Below, in pieces: positions 16,834 to 25,128 of a stretch of DNA of 64,000 nt (positions are counted from its first letter, which is position 1; each line of letters opens with the position of its first letter). The notes beneath the pieces were generated by a model that worked only from the letters and a program-made list of their open reading frames with translations, was not told the DNA's origin and ran no database searches. This DNA is from Kineosporia babensis (GTDB taxonomy: Bacteria > Actinomycetota > Actinomycetes > Actinomycetales > Kineosporiaceae): the NCBI RefSeq assembly GCF_021129305.1, contig NZ_JAJOMB010000001.1, forward strand, positions 186,001-250,000. Direction: 5' to 3'. A program made the position numbers and the translations under genes.

Positions 16834-17290
16834 GTGGGTACTCCGTGGGGGTTCGGTTCAGGGCGACCCAGTAGCGTCCGACGTCCGCGATCGACCGGAA
16901 GTAGTCGTCCATGTCGACGGGTTTGACGACATAGCTGTTGGCGCCGAGGGCGTAGCAGTCCGCGATGTCCCGGTCCTCGGCCGAGGAGGTCAGCATCACC
17001 ACCGGGACCACCACCAGGTGCGCGGTGGAGCGCATCTCGCGCAGCACCTCGATCCCGGTCATCCGGGGCATCTTGACGTCCAGAAAGACCGCCCGGGGCA
17101 GGTCGCTGGGGTCCTCGCCGGACCAGCGGCCGTGACAGTTCAGCCGGTCCAGGGCCTCCAGGCCGTCGCGGGCCTCCTCGATCCGGCCCCGGAACTGGTT
17201 GCGCCGCAGCGTGTGCTGCAGCAGTTCGCGGTCCTCCGACGAGTCGTCCACCAGCAGGATCCAGTCCTGCTGGCCCGTCACATCATTCAT
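16802..17290 (-). CDS. Rcp1-like response regulator
   Basis: The 162-residue single receiver domain has ILLVDDSSEDRELL, phospho-Asp in AVFLDVKMPRMTG, the Thr/Ser position in VMLTSSAEDRD and Lys in YVVKPVDMDDY. The extended loop before the Asp (LNCHGRWSGEDPSDLPR) and the C-terminal tail are typical of Rcp1-like regulators that pair with phytochrome or other PAS/GAF kinases. It has no output domain. It overlaps the hybrid kinase gene by 32 bp, which argues for a phosphorelay between them. It starts at ATG. Confidence 0.92.
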   Translation of the reverse strand: MNDVTGQQDWILLVDDSSEDRELLQHTLRRNQFRGRIEEARDGLEALDRLNCHGRWSGEDPSDLPRAVFLDVKMPRMTGIEVLREMRSTAHLVVVPVVMLTSSAEDRDIADCYALGANSYVVKPVDMDDYFRSIADVGRYWVALNRTPTEYPRANTTAPAGR

Positions 17291-17416
17291 CGTGCCTGCC
17301 CGCCCCCCGCTCCGAGTAGTCCCTCACAGCACGAGGCCGGGGCCGGCCGATTCCCCGTCGGCACTGTCCGGGCAGTACCTGCGGTGGCACCACCCGGCGA
17401 GAATGCTCCCAGATGA

Positions 17417-19942
17417 TCACAGTTCGGCGACGTCCACGACGTCAGGTGTCCGGGGGATATTGACGTCGACCACCTTGCGCTCGGCCGATGAGGCGTTCAG
17501 CCAGCCCCGGACCCGGGCGATCCGGACCGCCTCTTCCCGGCTGTGCACGCCGAGCTTGCGATAAAGGTTGCGGCAGTGCGATTTGAGCGTGTTGTCCGAG
17601 ACGAACAGTTCGGCGGCGATCTGGGCGTGGGTCAGGTCGGTGGTGAGCTTCTCCAGCACCACCACTTCCCGGCGGGTGACCCCGGCACCTTCGTCCGGGA
17701 AGGCCCCGGCCCGGTCGAGGCCTGCGGTCAGGGCCCGGCGCCATTGCGAGGCGTCCGGCGAACGGCGCAGCATGGTCGAGACCAGAACCCGCAGCGGGGC
17801 CGGAACTTCCAGGAAGATGCTCAGATGCCCGTCCGGTTCGGCCGCTACGAGAGCATCATTCGACAGATCGGAGGCCGGGCCGCGATGTCCGGCGGCCAGC
17901 GCGACGGCAGCCTCGGCGAGGAGCCTGCGCAGCCGGTCCTCCAGCCCGGTGTCGGACGGCCAGAGGGCCAGGATCGCCGCGGCCTGTTCCTCGTCCTGGC
18001 GTTGCAGAGCCAGATACAGCCGGGCAGCAGCGATATTGGGGACGTTCGGCGCGCCGGCCAGCCCGGCTTGCGCACCTGCGTGGTCACCTTCCAACTCAGC
18101 CAGCCGGGCCCGGGCCAGAGCCCGCCGAACCGCCAGCGCGGTTGGCAGGTGATCGTTGACCTGGGCAAGCTCGGCGCGGGCCTGGGGTACATCGTTGAGG
18201 TCGAGCAGAAGCCGGGCCCGCAGTATCCGACGAGCCTGTCCGGACGCTGCTCCCCCATGTACCGATGTGACGAATTCTTCTCCGGCACCAACTATTACCG
18301 CATCTCGGTCGAGCAGATGGAGAGCGGCTGCCGGTTCATCGCGGGCACGAAGAACCTCGGCCTCGGCCAGCACCGCCGCGGCCAGCATCGGGTGCCCGGC
18401 CATCCCCGCCTGCTCGGCCAGTGCTCTCGCCCGCTCGGCCAGTCGCTGGGCGGCGAACAGTTCTCCGGCCCATGCGGCGTTCAGCGACTCAGTCCCCAGC
18501 CCGGCCATGACGATGTACCCGGGCATACGGTCTGCGCCGGTTCGCCAGGCCGCCGACAAGTGGCGACTCACCGATCCCGACCGACCCTCGAATACCCCTA
18601 CGCGGGCGTTCAATACATGAAAGACGGCCTCCAGCGCGCCCTGGTCACGGATCGCGAAGACCTCGGGAAGTTCTGACTCCCAGGCATCGGGGGCAACGGG
18701 AGCGCTCCATGCCTGGATCAACGTGCGTGCTGCACCCCACCAGGCCGCGGAAGAGGGGCGGGCCATCAACTCGGCTGCGAACAGGTGGTCCCCGCAGACG
18801 GCGGCCGCCAGTGCGATCAGGGCCCGATGATCGCTGCGATCCTCCCATGCCGATTCCGGCAACACTGTGATCGTGGCCTGCAGATGGCTCATCTCCCAGC
18901 CGGAAAAGCCTTTCTTCGCCGATCTTTCAAGCTCTTCCAGCGCCTGGAGCCAGGCCTTGGCCGCCATGAAACAGTCCACTGCCAGTACGTCACGCCCTAG
19001 GCCGGAGGCTTTTTCGGCAACGCGGCGCAGATTGTCCGACGGTCGGCCGACCTGCTCGGCGCAGATCCGCTGGGCTGCTGCGGCGACGAAGGGGTGATAG
19101 TGGGCTGCTTCACCGGGCGTCCGGATCGGCCACTGGTCGGCGGTGAGACCCCAGCGGCGGGCTTCTTCCAGCATGGTGGCTGGGTTGAGGCCGGGCACGA
19201 GATCGGCGCAGAGGTCAAGGTCTTGGGTGAGGTGGGGGACGGTACTGGTCTCGAGCACGAACGTCTTCAGGTCGGAGGGGATGCGATCGAGGACGAGCGA
19301 ACCGGCCAGGCGGGCAAGTTCATCCAGGTCGGTGGCCGAGCTTTGAGTTCGCCCCAGCGCAAGTACTCCGGACGGCCAGCCCCCGCTCACCCGGTGAATC
19401 CGCTCGGCCCAGGCGGTACTGATCCGGGCTCCGTTCAGGGCCGCCAGTTGCGCCTGCACCACGTCGACCGGCCACCAAAGGTCATCACCCCGAACCTCGA
19501 CCAGTTCACCCGCCAGTCGCACCGCCACCGCCCCCGGCAGCACTTCACCTCGGCCGACCAGCACCAACCGAACGCCGCCAAGACCAATTACCTGCGCCAA
19601 TTCTTCCGGCTTCAGTGCTTCCACGCCGTCAAGAACCACGAAGCCGCCCAGCCCTTCGGCCGACTGCCTACGAATGGCGGGCCCGACAACGTCCTCAAGC
19701 AAATCAACCCCGGGCGAAACCGGCCCCCCGAGAGCAACCCAGGTCCAGGCCACGTCGGGCTGCCGTTGCAGCCAGCGGCGCACCAGCAGCGAACGCCCGG
19801 AGCCGGGCGGCGCGCCCACGACGAAGATCCGGCGGTCCGGCCGGGATTGAGGCAGGCGCAGGAGAGCCTCGCGGAAATACCAGTCGGCGGCCGCCCCCAG
19901 GTCCAGGCCGTCGATGTCATCGGAGCGCCACACCCTCGCCAT
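17417..19942 (-). CDS. Large LuxR-family STAND regulator (MalT-like)
   Basis: The 841-residue protein has an N-terminal P-loop NTPase (about 38-250), a long helical region resembling MalT-type TPR repeats (about 330-700) and a C-terminal LuxR helix-turn-helix (about 765-825: LTHAQIAAELFVSDNTLKSHCRNLYRKLGVHSR). The Walker A motif reads GAPPGSGRS, with Arg in place of the usual Lys, while the Walker B strand GFVVLDGVEAL is intact. ATP binding may therefore be altered. ATG at 19942 is preferred; TTG 9 nt upstream is the alternative. A GATACT -10-like box and a small palindrome lie just upstream. The ligand and targets are unknown. Confidence 0.87.
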   Translation of the reverse strand: MARVWRSDDIDGLDLGAAADWYFREALLRLPQSRPDRRIFVVGAPPGSGRSLLVRRWLQRQPDVAWTWVALGGPVSPGVDLLEDVVGPAIRRQSAEGLGGFVVLDGVEALKPEELAQVIGLGGVRLVLVGRGEVLPGAVAVRLAGELVEVRGDDLWWPVDVVQAQLAALNGARISTAWAERIHRVSGGWPSGVLALGRTQSSATDLDELARLAGSLVLDRIPSDLKTFVLETSTVPHLTQDLDLCADLVPGLNPATMLEEARRWGLTADQWPIRTPGEAAHYHPFVAAAAQRICAEQVGRPSDNLRRVAEKASGLGRDVLAVDCFMAAKAWLQALEELERSAKKGFSGWEMSHLQATITVLPESAWEDRSDHRALIALAAAVCGDHLFAAELMARPSSAAWWGAARTLIQAWSAPVAPDAWESELPEVFAIRDQGALEAVFHVLNARVGVFEGRSGSVSRHLSAAWRTGADRMPGYIVMAGLGTESLNAAWAGELFAAQRLAERARALAEQAGMAGHPMLAAAVLAEAEVLRARDEPAAALHLLDRDAVIVGAGEEFVTSVHGGAASGQARRILRARLLLDLNDVPQARAELAQVNDHLPTALAVRRALARARLAELEGDHAGAQAGLAGAPNVPNIAAARLYLALQRQDEEQAAAILALWPSDTGLEDRLRRLLAEAAVALAAGHRGPASDLSNDALVAAEPDGHLSIFLEVPAPLRVLVSTMLRRSPDASQWRRALTAGLDRAGAFPDEGAGVTRREVVVLEKLTTDLTHAQIAAELFVSDNTLKSHCRNLYRKLGVHSREEAVRIARVRGWLNASSAERKVVDVNIPRTPDVVDVAEL

Positions 19943-19957
19943 CTGACACAAAGTATC

Positions 19958-19976
19958 AGCGCATCAACAATGCGCT
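19958..19976. promoter_or_regulatory. 7-bp inverted repeat in the LuxR-ohr divergent region
   Basis: AGCGCAT and ATGCGCT flank a 5-nt spacer immediately upstream of the GATACT -10-like box of the large LuxR gene. The position suits an autoregulatory site. It is short, so chance cannot be excluded. Confidence 0.4.
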
Positions 19977-20067
19977 ACCGATCTGCCGGTGCGCTACGAC
20001 GTGCCGGTCCGGGCAACGTCCGAAATGATGTTGGCCGGTCACCGTTCTACGTACAGGGGAAACACTG

Positions 20068-20502
20068 ATGTCCGAAGCGCTTTACACCACAACGTCAACC
20101 GCCTGGGGCGGCCGGGAAGGGCGCGCGGCCACCACCGACGGCCGGGTCGACGTGTCGCTCTCGATGCCCGCCGGGCTGGGTGGCGACGACGGGCCGGGCA
20201 CCAACCCGGAGCAGCTGTTCGCCACCGGGTACGCGGCCTGCTTCCACAGTGCCCTCAAGGGGGCCGCGCGGCAGCAGCAGGTCGACCTGAGCGACTCCGT
20301 GGTGTCGGTGACGATCAGCCTGGTCGGTTCGCGGGAGACCGGGCTGGACCTCGCTGCGCGGATCGAGGCGCAGGTCGGTGGGGTGGACGGGCCGACCGCC
20401 CAGCGGCTGCTGGAGCTGGCGCACGAGATGTGCCCGTACTCCCGGGCCACCCGGGGCAACATCAGCCAGGAGGTCGTGCTGGTCGGGCCGGAGCCGGACT
20501 GA
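20068..20502 (+). CDS. ohr: Organic hydroperoxide resistance protein (Ohr)
   Basis: The 144-residue protein is an Ohr peroxidase. It begins with YTTTSTAWGGREG and has the two catalytic cysteines C58 (in GYAACFHSAL) and C122 (in HEMCPYSRATRGN). In Ohr these reduce organic and fatty-acid hydroperoxides using lipoylated proteins as electron donors, and the protein works as a homodimer in the cytoplasm. ATG at 20068 follows AGGGGA. No ohrR (MarR) gene is next to it, so its usual repressor lies elsewhere or control differs. The NUDIX gene follows after 14 bp. Confidence 0.96.
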   Translation: MSEALYTTTSTAWGGREGRAATTDGRVDVSLSMPAGLGGDDGPGTNPEQLFATGYAACFHSALKGAARQQQVDLSDSVVSVTISLVGSRETGLDLAARIEAQVGGVDGPTAQRLLELAHEMCPYSRATRGNISQEVVLVGPEPD

Positions 20503-20516
20503 CAGGATCGATCGGT

Positions 20517-20966
20517 GTGAACGAGATCAGGCATCGTGAGGGCGCCCGTTTGATCCTGCTCGACCAGGTCGGGCGGGTGCTGCTGATCCAGGGCGGCGAT
20601 CCGGACGCACCCGAGGCCGGGCTGTGGTGGGTCGCCCCGGGCGGCGGGGTGGAGGCCGGCGAGAGTCAGCAGGCGGCGGCGACCCGGGAGCTAAGGGAGG
20701 AGACCGGTTTCCTGGTCACCGGCGATCTTGGCCCGGTGGTGCACGAGCGCACGGGCAGTTTCACGTTCCGGGGGCAGCCCTACCTCCAGCACGAGGTGTA
20801 CTTCCGGGCCGTGCTGGGCGTGAACGTCGAGGGCAGCGAGATCGACCGCTCCGGGTGGGCCGAGGAGACGCTGACCGATGCTCGCTGGTGGTCCGCCGAA
20901 GAGCTGCGCACCACCAGCGAGACGGTCTACCCCGAGTACCTCGCCGACCTGCTACTCGGTGGGTAG
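20517..20966 (+). CDS. NUDIX hydrolase
   Basis: The 149-residue protein carries a full NUDIX box, GGGVEAGESQQAAATRELREETGF (given here in two pieces: GGGVEAGESQ then a REL-REETGF helix), for Mg2+-dependent cleavage of nucleoside diphosphate-linked substrates. The GTG start at 20517, 14 bp after ohr, was chosen because the conserved fold begins there; the open frame runs much further upstream through ohr in another phase. It probably shares a transcript with ohr, which hints at sanitising oxidised nucleotides, but the substrate cannot be read from the sequence. Its 3' end overlaps the convergent peptidase gene by 15 bp. Confidence 0.9.
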   Translation: MNEIRHREGARLILLDQVGRVLLIQGGDPDAPEAGLWWVAPGGGVEAGESQQAAATRELREETGFLVTGDLGPVVHERTGSFTFRGQPYLQHEVYFRAVLGVNVEGSEIDRSGWAEETLTDARWWSAEELRTTSETVYPEYLADLLLGG

Positions 20967-23024
20967 CAGCCCACGCCGTTCCAGCAGGGGCTCCAGGCGC
21001 GGCGGACGGCCCAGCACCTTCTGGATCGCCGCCATCGGGTCCACCGAGTCACCGCGGGAAAGTACCTCGCTGCGGAACTTCTCACCGGCCTTGCGGTCCA
21101 GGCCGCCCTGCGCCAGGAACCATTCCACCGTGTCCGCGTCGAGCACCTCGCTCCACAGGTAGGAGTAGTACCCGGCGCTGTAGTCGCCGCCGAAGATGTG
21201 CTCGAAATAGGTGCTGCCGTAGCGCGGCGGAACGGCTTGGAGATCGAGGCCGTGGGCGGCCAGCACCTGCTGCTCGAACTGGTCCACCTCGGCCGGTGCG
21301 ATCACCGGGTCGGTGGCGCGGCGCTGGTGCCAGGCCTGGTCCAGCAGGGCGGCCGCCAGCAGTTCCACGGTGGCGTAGCCCTGGCCGTACGACTGGGCGG
21401 AGATCACCGCGTCGAGGGCGGTGGCGGGCAGCGGCTCGCCGGTGCGGTGATGCACCGCGTAGCGGCGCAGCAGTTCCGGCTGCCAGGCCCACATCTCGTT
21501 GACCTGGGAAGGGAACTCGACGAAGTCCTCGGGGACCTCGGTGCCGGAGAGCTTCGGATAGCGGACGTCGGAGAGCAGACCGTGCAGCACGTGCCCGAAC
21601 TCGTGGAACGCGGTGGTCACCTCGTCCAGCGTGAGCAGCGTCGGGGAGCCGGCCGGCGGGCGGCTGATGTTGAGGTTGATGACGATCACGGGCGCCTGCC
21701 CGAGCAGCCGGGACTGGTCGCGGAACGAGCTCATCCAGGCGCCTCCGCGCTTGGCGTCGCGGGTGTACCAGTCGGTCAGGACCAGGCCCAGCCCGGCTCC
21801 GGCGGCGTCGAAGACCTCGTAGATCTCGACGTCCTCCTCGTAGCCGGTCAGGTCTTCGCGACGGACGAAGCGCAGGCCGTACAGGCCCTCGGCCGCGGCG
21901 AAGATGCCGTTGCGCAGGACCGAGTGCAGCTCGAAGTACGGCCGCAGGCCCGAGGAGTCGCGCGAGAAGCGTTCCTGCGCGACGAGTTCAGCGTAGTAGG
22001 CCCAGTCCCAGGGCTGCAGCTCCCCCTCGAACCCGTCGGCGTGCAGCCGTTCGGTCAGCTCGGCCTGGTCACGCCGGGCGTTCTCCACCGCCGGACCGGC
22101 CAGCCCGGTGAGCAGTTTCATCACCGCATCCACGTCCTTGGCGGTGCGGTCGGCCACCGCGTAGGCGGCGTGACTGTCGTACCCCAGCAGCGCTGCCCGC
22201 TCCGCCCGCAGCGCAACCTGCCGCGTCAGGGTGGGCCGGGTGTCGTAGACGTTGTCGCGGCGCCCCCGCAGGACCGAGGCCAGGTGCAGGCTCTGGCGCA
22301 GCTTGCGGTCCTTCAGCGTGGTCAGGGCCGGCTGCAGGCTCGGCAGGGTCAGGGTGAGCAGGTACCCACGAAGGCCCCGGCCCTGGGCGGCGGACTTCGC
22401 GGCGGCGATCGCGTCCTCGGGCAGACCCTCCAGCCGGGCCCCGTCCTCCACGTGCACGGCCAGGTCGTTGGCGTCCGAGCGCAGGTCCTCGCGGAAGGTG
22501 GCCGACAGCTTGGCCAGCTCGGTGTTGATCTCCCGCAGCCGGGCCTGGTCGTCGGAGGACAGCCCGGCGCCGGCCCGGACCATCTCGTCGTAGTGACGCG
22601 TCAGCAGCCGGCGGGTCTCCTCGTCGGCGATCGCGTCACGGTCCGCATACAGCGCGCTGATCTTGGCGAACAGCCCGGCGTCCATCGTGATCGCGTCGTG
22701 GTGCGCGCTCAGCAACGGATTCACCTCGTCCTCGATCTCCCGCAACCCGTCGGTCATCGAGGCCGCCGCGAGGTTGAAGAACACTTGGGAGACCCTGGTC
22801 AGCAGGGCTCCGGAGGCCTCCAGCGGGTGCAGCACGGTAGCTACCGAGACCGGCCGTTCGTCGGCCACCAGGGCGGCGATCTCGGCGGCCTGCGCAGCCT
22901 GGCCGGCCCGGAACGCGGGCAGGAAGTGGGCTTCTCGAATCCGGGAGAACGGTGGCAGACCGTAAGGAAGATCACTGGCCTGAACGAAAGGATTCGCGGG
23001 ATCGAGGGAACTCAGCGGTGTCAC
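20952..23024 (-). CDS. dcp: M3 family metallopeptidase (peptidyl-dipeptidase Dcp-like)
   Basis: The 690-residue protein has the length and layout of M3 oligopeptidases. The zinc site HEFGH lies at about residue 473, within TTAFHEFGHVLHGLLSD, and the third ligand is the Glu in the downstream VEFPSQVNEMW segment. The C-terminal GSTYFEHIFGGDYSAGYYSYLWSE helix is also conserved and lines the substrate channel. There is no signal peptide, so it acts in the cytoplasm, trimming short peptides (dipeptides from the C-terminus if Dcp). It starts at GTG, divergent from the hydrolase gene with 62 bp between. Confidence 0.93.
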   Translation of the reverse strand: MTPLSSLDPANPFVQASDLPYGLPPFSRIREAHFLPAFRAGQAAQAAEIAALVADERPVSVATVLHPLEASGALLTRVSQVFFNLAAASMTDGLREIEDEVNPLLSAHHDAITMDAGLFAKISALYADRDAIADEETRRLLTRHYDEMVRAGAGLSSDDQARLREINTELAKLSATFREDLRSDANDLAVHVEDGARLEGLPEDAIAAAKSAAQGRGLRGYLLTLTLPSLQPALTTLKDRKLRQSLHLASVLRGRRDNVYDTRPTLTRQVALRAERAALLGYDSHAAYAVADRTAKDVDAVMKLLTGLAGPAVENARRDQAELTERLHADGFEGELQPWDWAYYAELVAQERFSRDSSGLRPYFELHSVLRNGIFAAAEGLYGLRFVRREDLTGYEEDVEIYEVFDAAGAGLGLVLTDWYTRDAKRGGAWMSSFRDQSRLLGQAPVIVINLNISRPPAGSPTLLTLDEVTTAFHEFGHVLHGLLSDVRYPKLSGTEVPEDFVEFPSQVNEMWAWQPELLRRYAVHHRTGEPLPATALDAVISAQSYGQGYATVELLAAALLDQAWHQRRATDPVIAPAEVDQFEQQVLAAHGLDLQAVPPRYGSTYFEHIFGGDYSAGYYSYLWSEVLDADTVEWFLAQGGLDRKAGEKFRSEVLSRGDSVDPMAAIQKVLGRPPRLEPLLERRGLLPTE

Positions 23025-23086
23025 GAGCGTTGCCTCCAGAAGAACGCATTCTTGCCTACAGGTGGGCCCGGAGGTACAAACATCAG

Positions 23087-23989
23087 ATGACCCAGACCTC
23101 CGTGCACCGTAAAACCCGGAACGCCGGGGAGTCGAAATGGGTCAATCTCGCCGACGGCCCGGTTCACTACATCGATCATGGCGGCCCCGCCGAAGCACCC
23201 CTCGCCGTGCTGGTGCACGGCCTGGGCGGCTCGCACGCCAACTGGGCGGCGATCGCCCCGCTGCTGACCCACCGGCTGCGGGTGGTGGCGGTCGACCTGG
23301 CCGGTTTCGGGCTGACCACCGCCGGGGTGCGTTCCTCCAGCGTGCACGGCAACGCCGACCTGCTGCACCGGTTCATCACCGCGTTGTCCGGCGAACCGGT
23401 GATTCTGGTGGGCAACTCGATGGGCGGGATGATCAGCTCGATGGTCACCGCCGCGCATCCGGAGGCGGTGCGCGACCTGGTCCTGGTCGATCCGGTGCTG
23501 CCGCTCACGCCCGCCCTGCCCGACGGCATGGTCACCCGCAACATCCTGCAGGGCGCGCTGCCGCTGCGGGCCCGGATGGCGCTGGCCCGCCGGCGCGGGA
23601 TCATCCCGAAGGACAAGCAGGCCATGCAGCTGGTCACGCTGTGCTGCGACGATCCGGAGCGGGTCGCCGAGGACGTGATCGACGTGCACCTGGCGCTGGC
23701 CGAGCGGCGGGGGTATGTGGAGGAGACCGCCCGGGACTTCGCGATGGCCGGGCGCTCGATGGTGTTCACGGTGGTCAACTGGCGTTCGTACGCCCGGCTG
23801 CTGGCCTCGATCCAGGTGCCGGTGCTGCTGATTCACGGCACCCGTGACCGGCTGGTGCCGTTCCGGGTGGCCCGGGTGGCCGCGGCCGCGTACCCGCACT
23901 GGGCGTTCGCCCCGGCCACCGGGGTTGGGCACGTGCCGATGCTCGAGGCCCCGCAGTGGACCGCCGACCGCCTGCTGGAACGGCTCTAG
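23087..23989 (+). CDS. Alpha/beta hydrolase
   Basis: The 300-residue protein is an alpha/beta-hydrolase fold enzyme. The oxyanion-hole region is LVHGLGGSHANW, the nucleophile elbow is GNSMGG (Ser at about residue 109), the acid is in LIHGTRDRLVP and the catalytic His in GVGHVPMLEAP near the C-terminus. A helical lid of about 80 residues lies between. The substrate (ester, epoxide or acyl compound) is unknown. ATG at 23087 was chosen because the fold starts just after it. It is monocistronic and ends 3 bp before a 55-bp palindrome. Confidence 0.9.
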   Translation: MTQTSVHRKTRNAGESKWVNLADGPVHYIDHGGPAEAPLAVLVHGLGGSHANWAAIAPLLTHRLRVVAVDLAGFGLTTAGVRSSSVHGNADLLHRFITALSGEPVILVGNSMGGMISSMVTAAHPEAVRDLVLVDPVLPLTPALPDGMVTRNILQGALPLRARMALARRRGIIPKDKQAMQLVTLCCDDPERVAEDVIDVHLALAERRGYVEETARDFAMAGRSMVFTVVNWRSYARLLASIQVPVLLIHGTRDRLVPFRVARVAAAAYPHWAFAPATGVGHVPMLEAPQWTADRLLERL

Positions 23990-23992
23990 AAC

Positions 23993-24047
23993 CCAATTGA
24001 GGACGTTGGTGAGCCGACATTGTCGGCTCACCAACGTCCTCAATTGG
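23993..24047. terminator. 55-bp perfect palindrome between convergent genes
   Basis: Arms of 27 bp are exact inverted copies around a single central T. Each arm begins with CCAATTGAGGACGTT. It sits 3 bp after the hydrolase stop and 15 bp before the end of the convergent DHH gene, so it can terminate both strands. The arm sequence closely resembles that of the hairpin at 51329-51375, pointing to a repeated element rather than an ordinary terminator. Confidence 0.85.
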
Positions 24048-24062
24048 ATTTCGAGTCCTTCG

Positions 24063-25007
24063 CTAGACCCGGGCCGGTTCGTTGACCGCGGCCGCGATCT
24101 CGTTCAGCACCTTGTCGGTCTCGTCGTGCGGGACCTGGCAGGTGCCGGCCGCGTGGTGACCGCCGCCGCCGTACTTCAGCATCAGCTGGCCGATGTCCAC
24201 CGGTGACGTCCGGTCCAGAATCGACTTCCCCACCGCCAGAACAGTGTTCTGCTTCTGCTTGCCCCAGATCACGTGGACCGAGACCCGGCACTGCGGGAAC
24301 AGCGCGTAGACCATGAACCGGTTGCCGGCATGGATGATCTCCTCGTCCCGCAGGTCCACCACCACCAGGTCACCGCGGATCGTGCAGACCCGCTGCAACT
24401 GGGCGACGAACAGTTCGGACTGCTCGTGGAACAGCTTGACCCGCTCGGCCACGTCCGGCTCGCGCAGGATGTCGGCGACCGCGGCCTCGTTCAGCACACT
24501 GTCGATCAGCTGCATCATCAGCTGGTAGTTGGAGATCCGGAAGTCGCGGAAGCGGCCCAGGCCGGTCCGGCTGTCCATCAGGAAGTTGAGCAGCGTCCAG
24601 CCCTCGGGCCGCAGGATGTCGTCCAGGGCGTAGTCGGCCGAGTCGGCCTGGTCGACCGCGCGCATCAGCTCGTCCGAGATCATCGGGAACGCGGCCGTTC
24701 CGCCGTAGTGGTCGAACACCACGCGGGCGGCCGAGGGCGCGTCCTCGATGATGATGTGGTTGGCCGGGGTACCCCCGATCCGCAGCGTCTCGCTGTGGTG
24801 GTGGTCGAAGACCAGGTGGGCCTCGGGGGCGTAGGGCAGGTTGGTCAGGATGTCGGATTCGGAGACCTCGATCAGGCCGTCCTGGACATCCTTGGGGTGC
24901 ACGAAGGTGATCTCGTCGATCATGTCCAGCGCCCGCAGCAGCACGGCACAGACCAGGCCGTCGAAGTCGCTGCGCGTGACCAGTCGGTACTTACCTGCCG
25001 TCGACAT
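24063..25007 (-). CDS. DHH/DHHA1 family phosphoesterase
   Basis: The 314-residue protein carries an N-terminal RSDFDGLVCAVLL metal site, the DHH signature as DHHHSE (about residue 65) and the C-terminal DHHA1 motif YGGGGHHAAGTCQV. These place it among DHH phosphoesterases such as oligoribonuclease (NrnA-like), cyclic-dinucleotide or polyphosphate-cleaving enzymes. The substrate cannot be decided. ATG at 25007 has GGGAGGA upstream and puts the conserved domain at the N-terminus. It lies downstream of murD2 on the same strand with a 121-bp gap containing a hairpin, so it may be partly uncoupled from that operon. Confidence 0.88.
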   Translation of the reverse strand: MSTAGKYRLVTRSDFDGLVCAVLLRALDMIDEITFVHPKDVQDGLIEVSESDILTNLPYAPEAHLVFDHHHSETLRIGGTPANHIIIEDAPSAARVVFDHYGGTAAFPMISDELMRAVDQADSADYALDDILRPEGWTLLNFLMDSRTGLGRFRDFRISNYQLMMQLIDSVLNEAAVADILREPDVAERVKLFHEQSELFVAQLQRVCTIRGDLVVVDLRDEEIIHAGNRFMVYALFPQCRVSVHVIWGKQKQNTVLAVGKSILDRTSPVDIGQLMLKYGGGGHHAAGTCQVPHDETDKVLNEIAAAVNEPARV

Positions 25008-25071
25008 GAAGTCGTCCTCCCGGGATGCATCCAAGAACCTGCCGGTCCTCACCAGACGCTTCGACCCCGGC

Positions 25072-25112
25072 GAGGGCCCAGCCAACCGCCCGAACGGGTG
25101 AGCCGGGCCCTC
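25072..25112. terminator. Imperfect GC-rich hairpin between murD2 and DHH gene
   Basis: GAGGGCCC (25072-25079) pairs with GGGCCCTC (25105-25112), with a smaller inner pairing, and TTTA follows on the plus strand. It lies between two minus-strand genes. The T-run is on the wrong side for them, so an attenuator or weak terminator is the most that can be said. Confidence 0.35.
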
Positions 25113-25128
25113 TTTACGGCGTTTCGTT

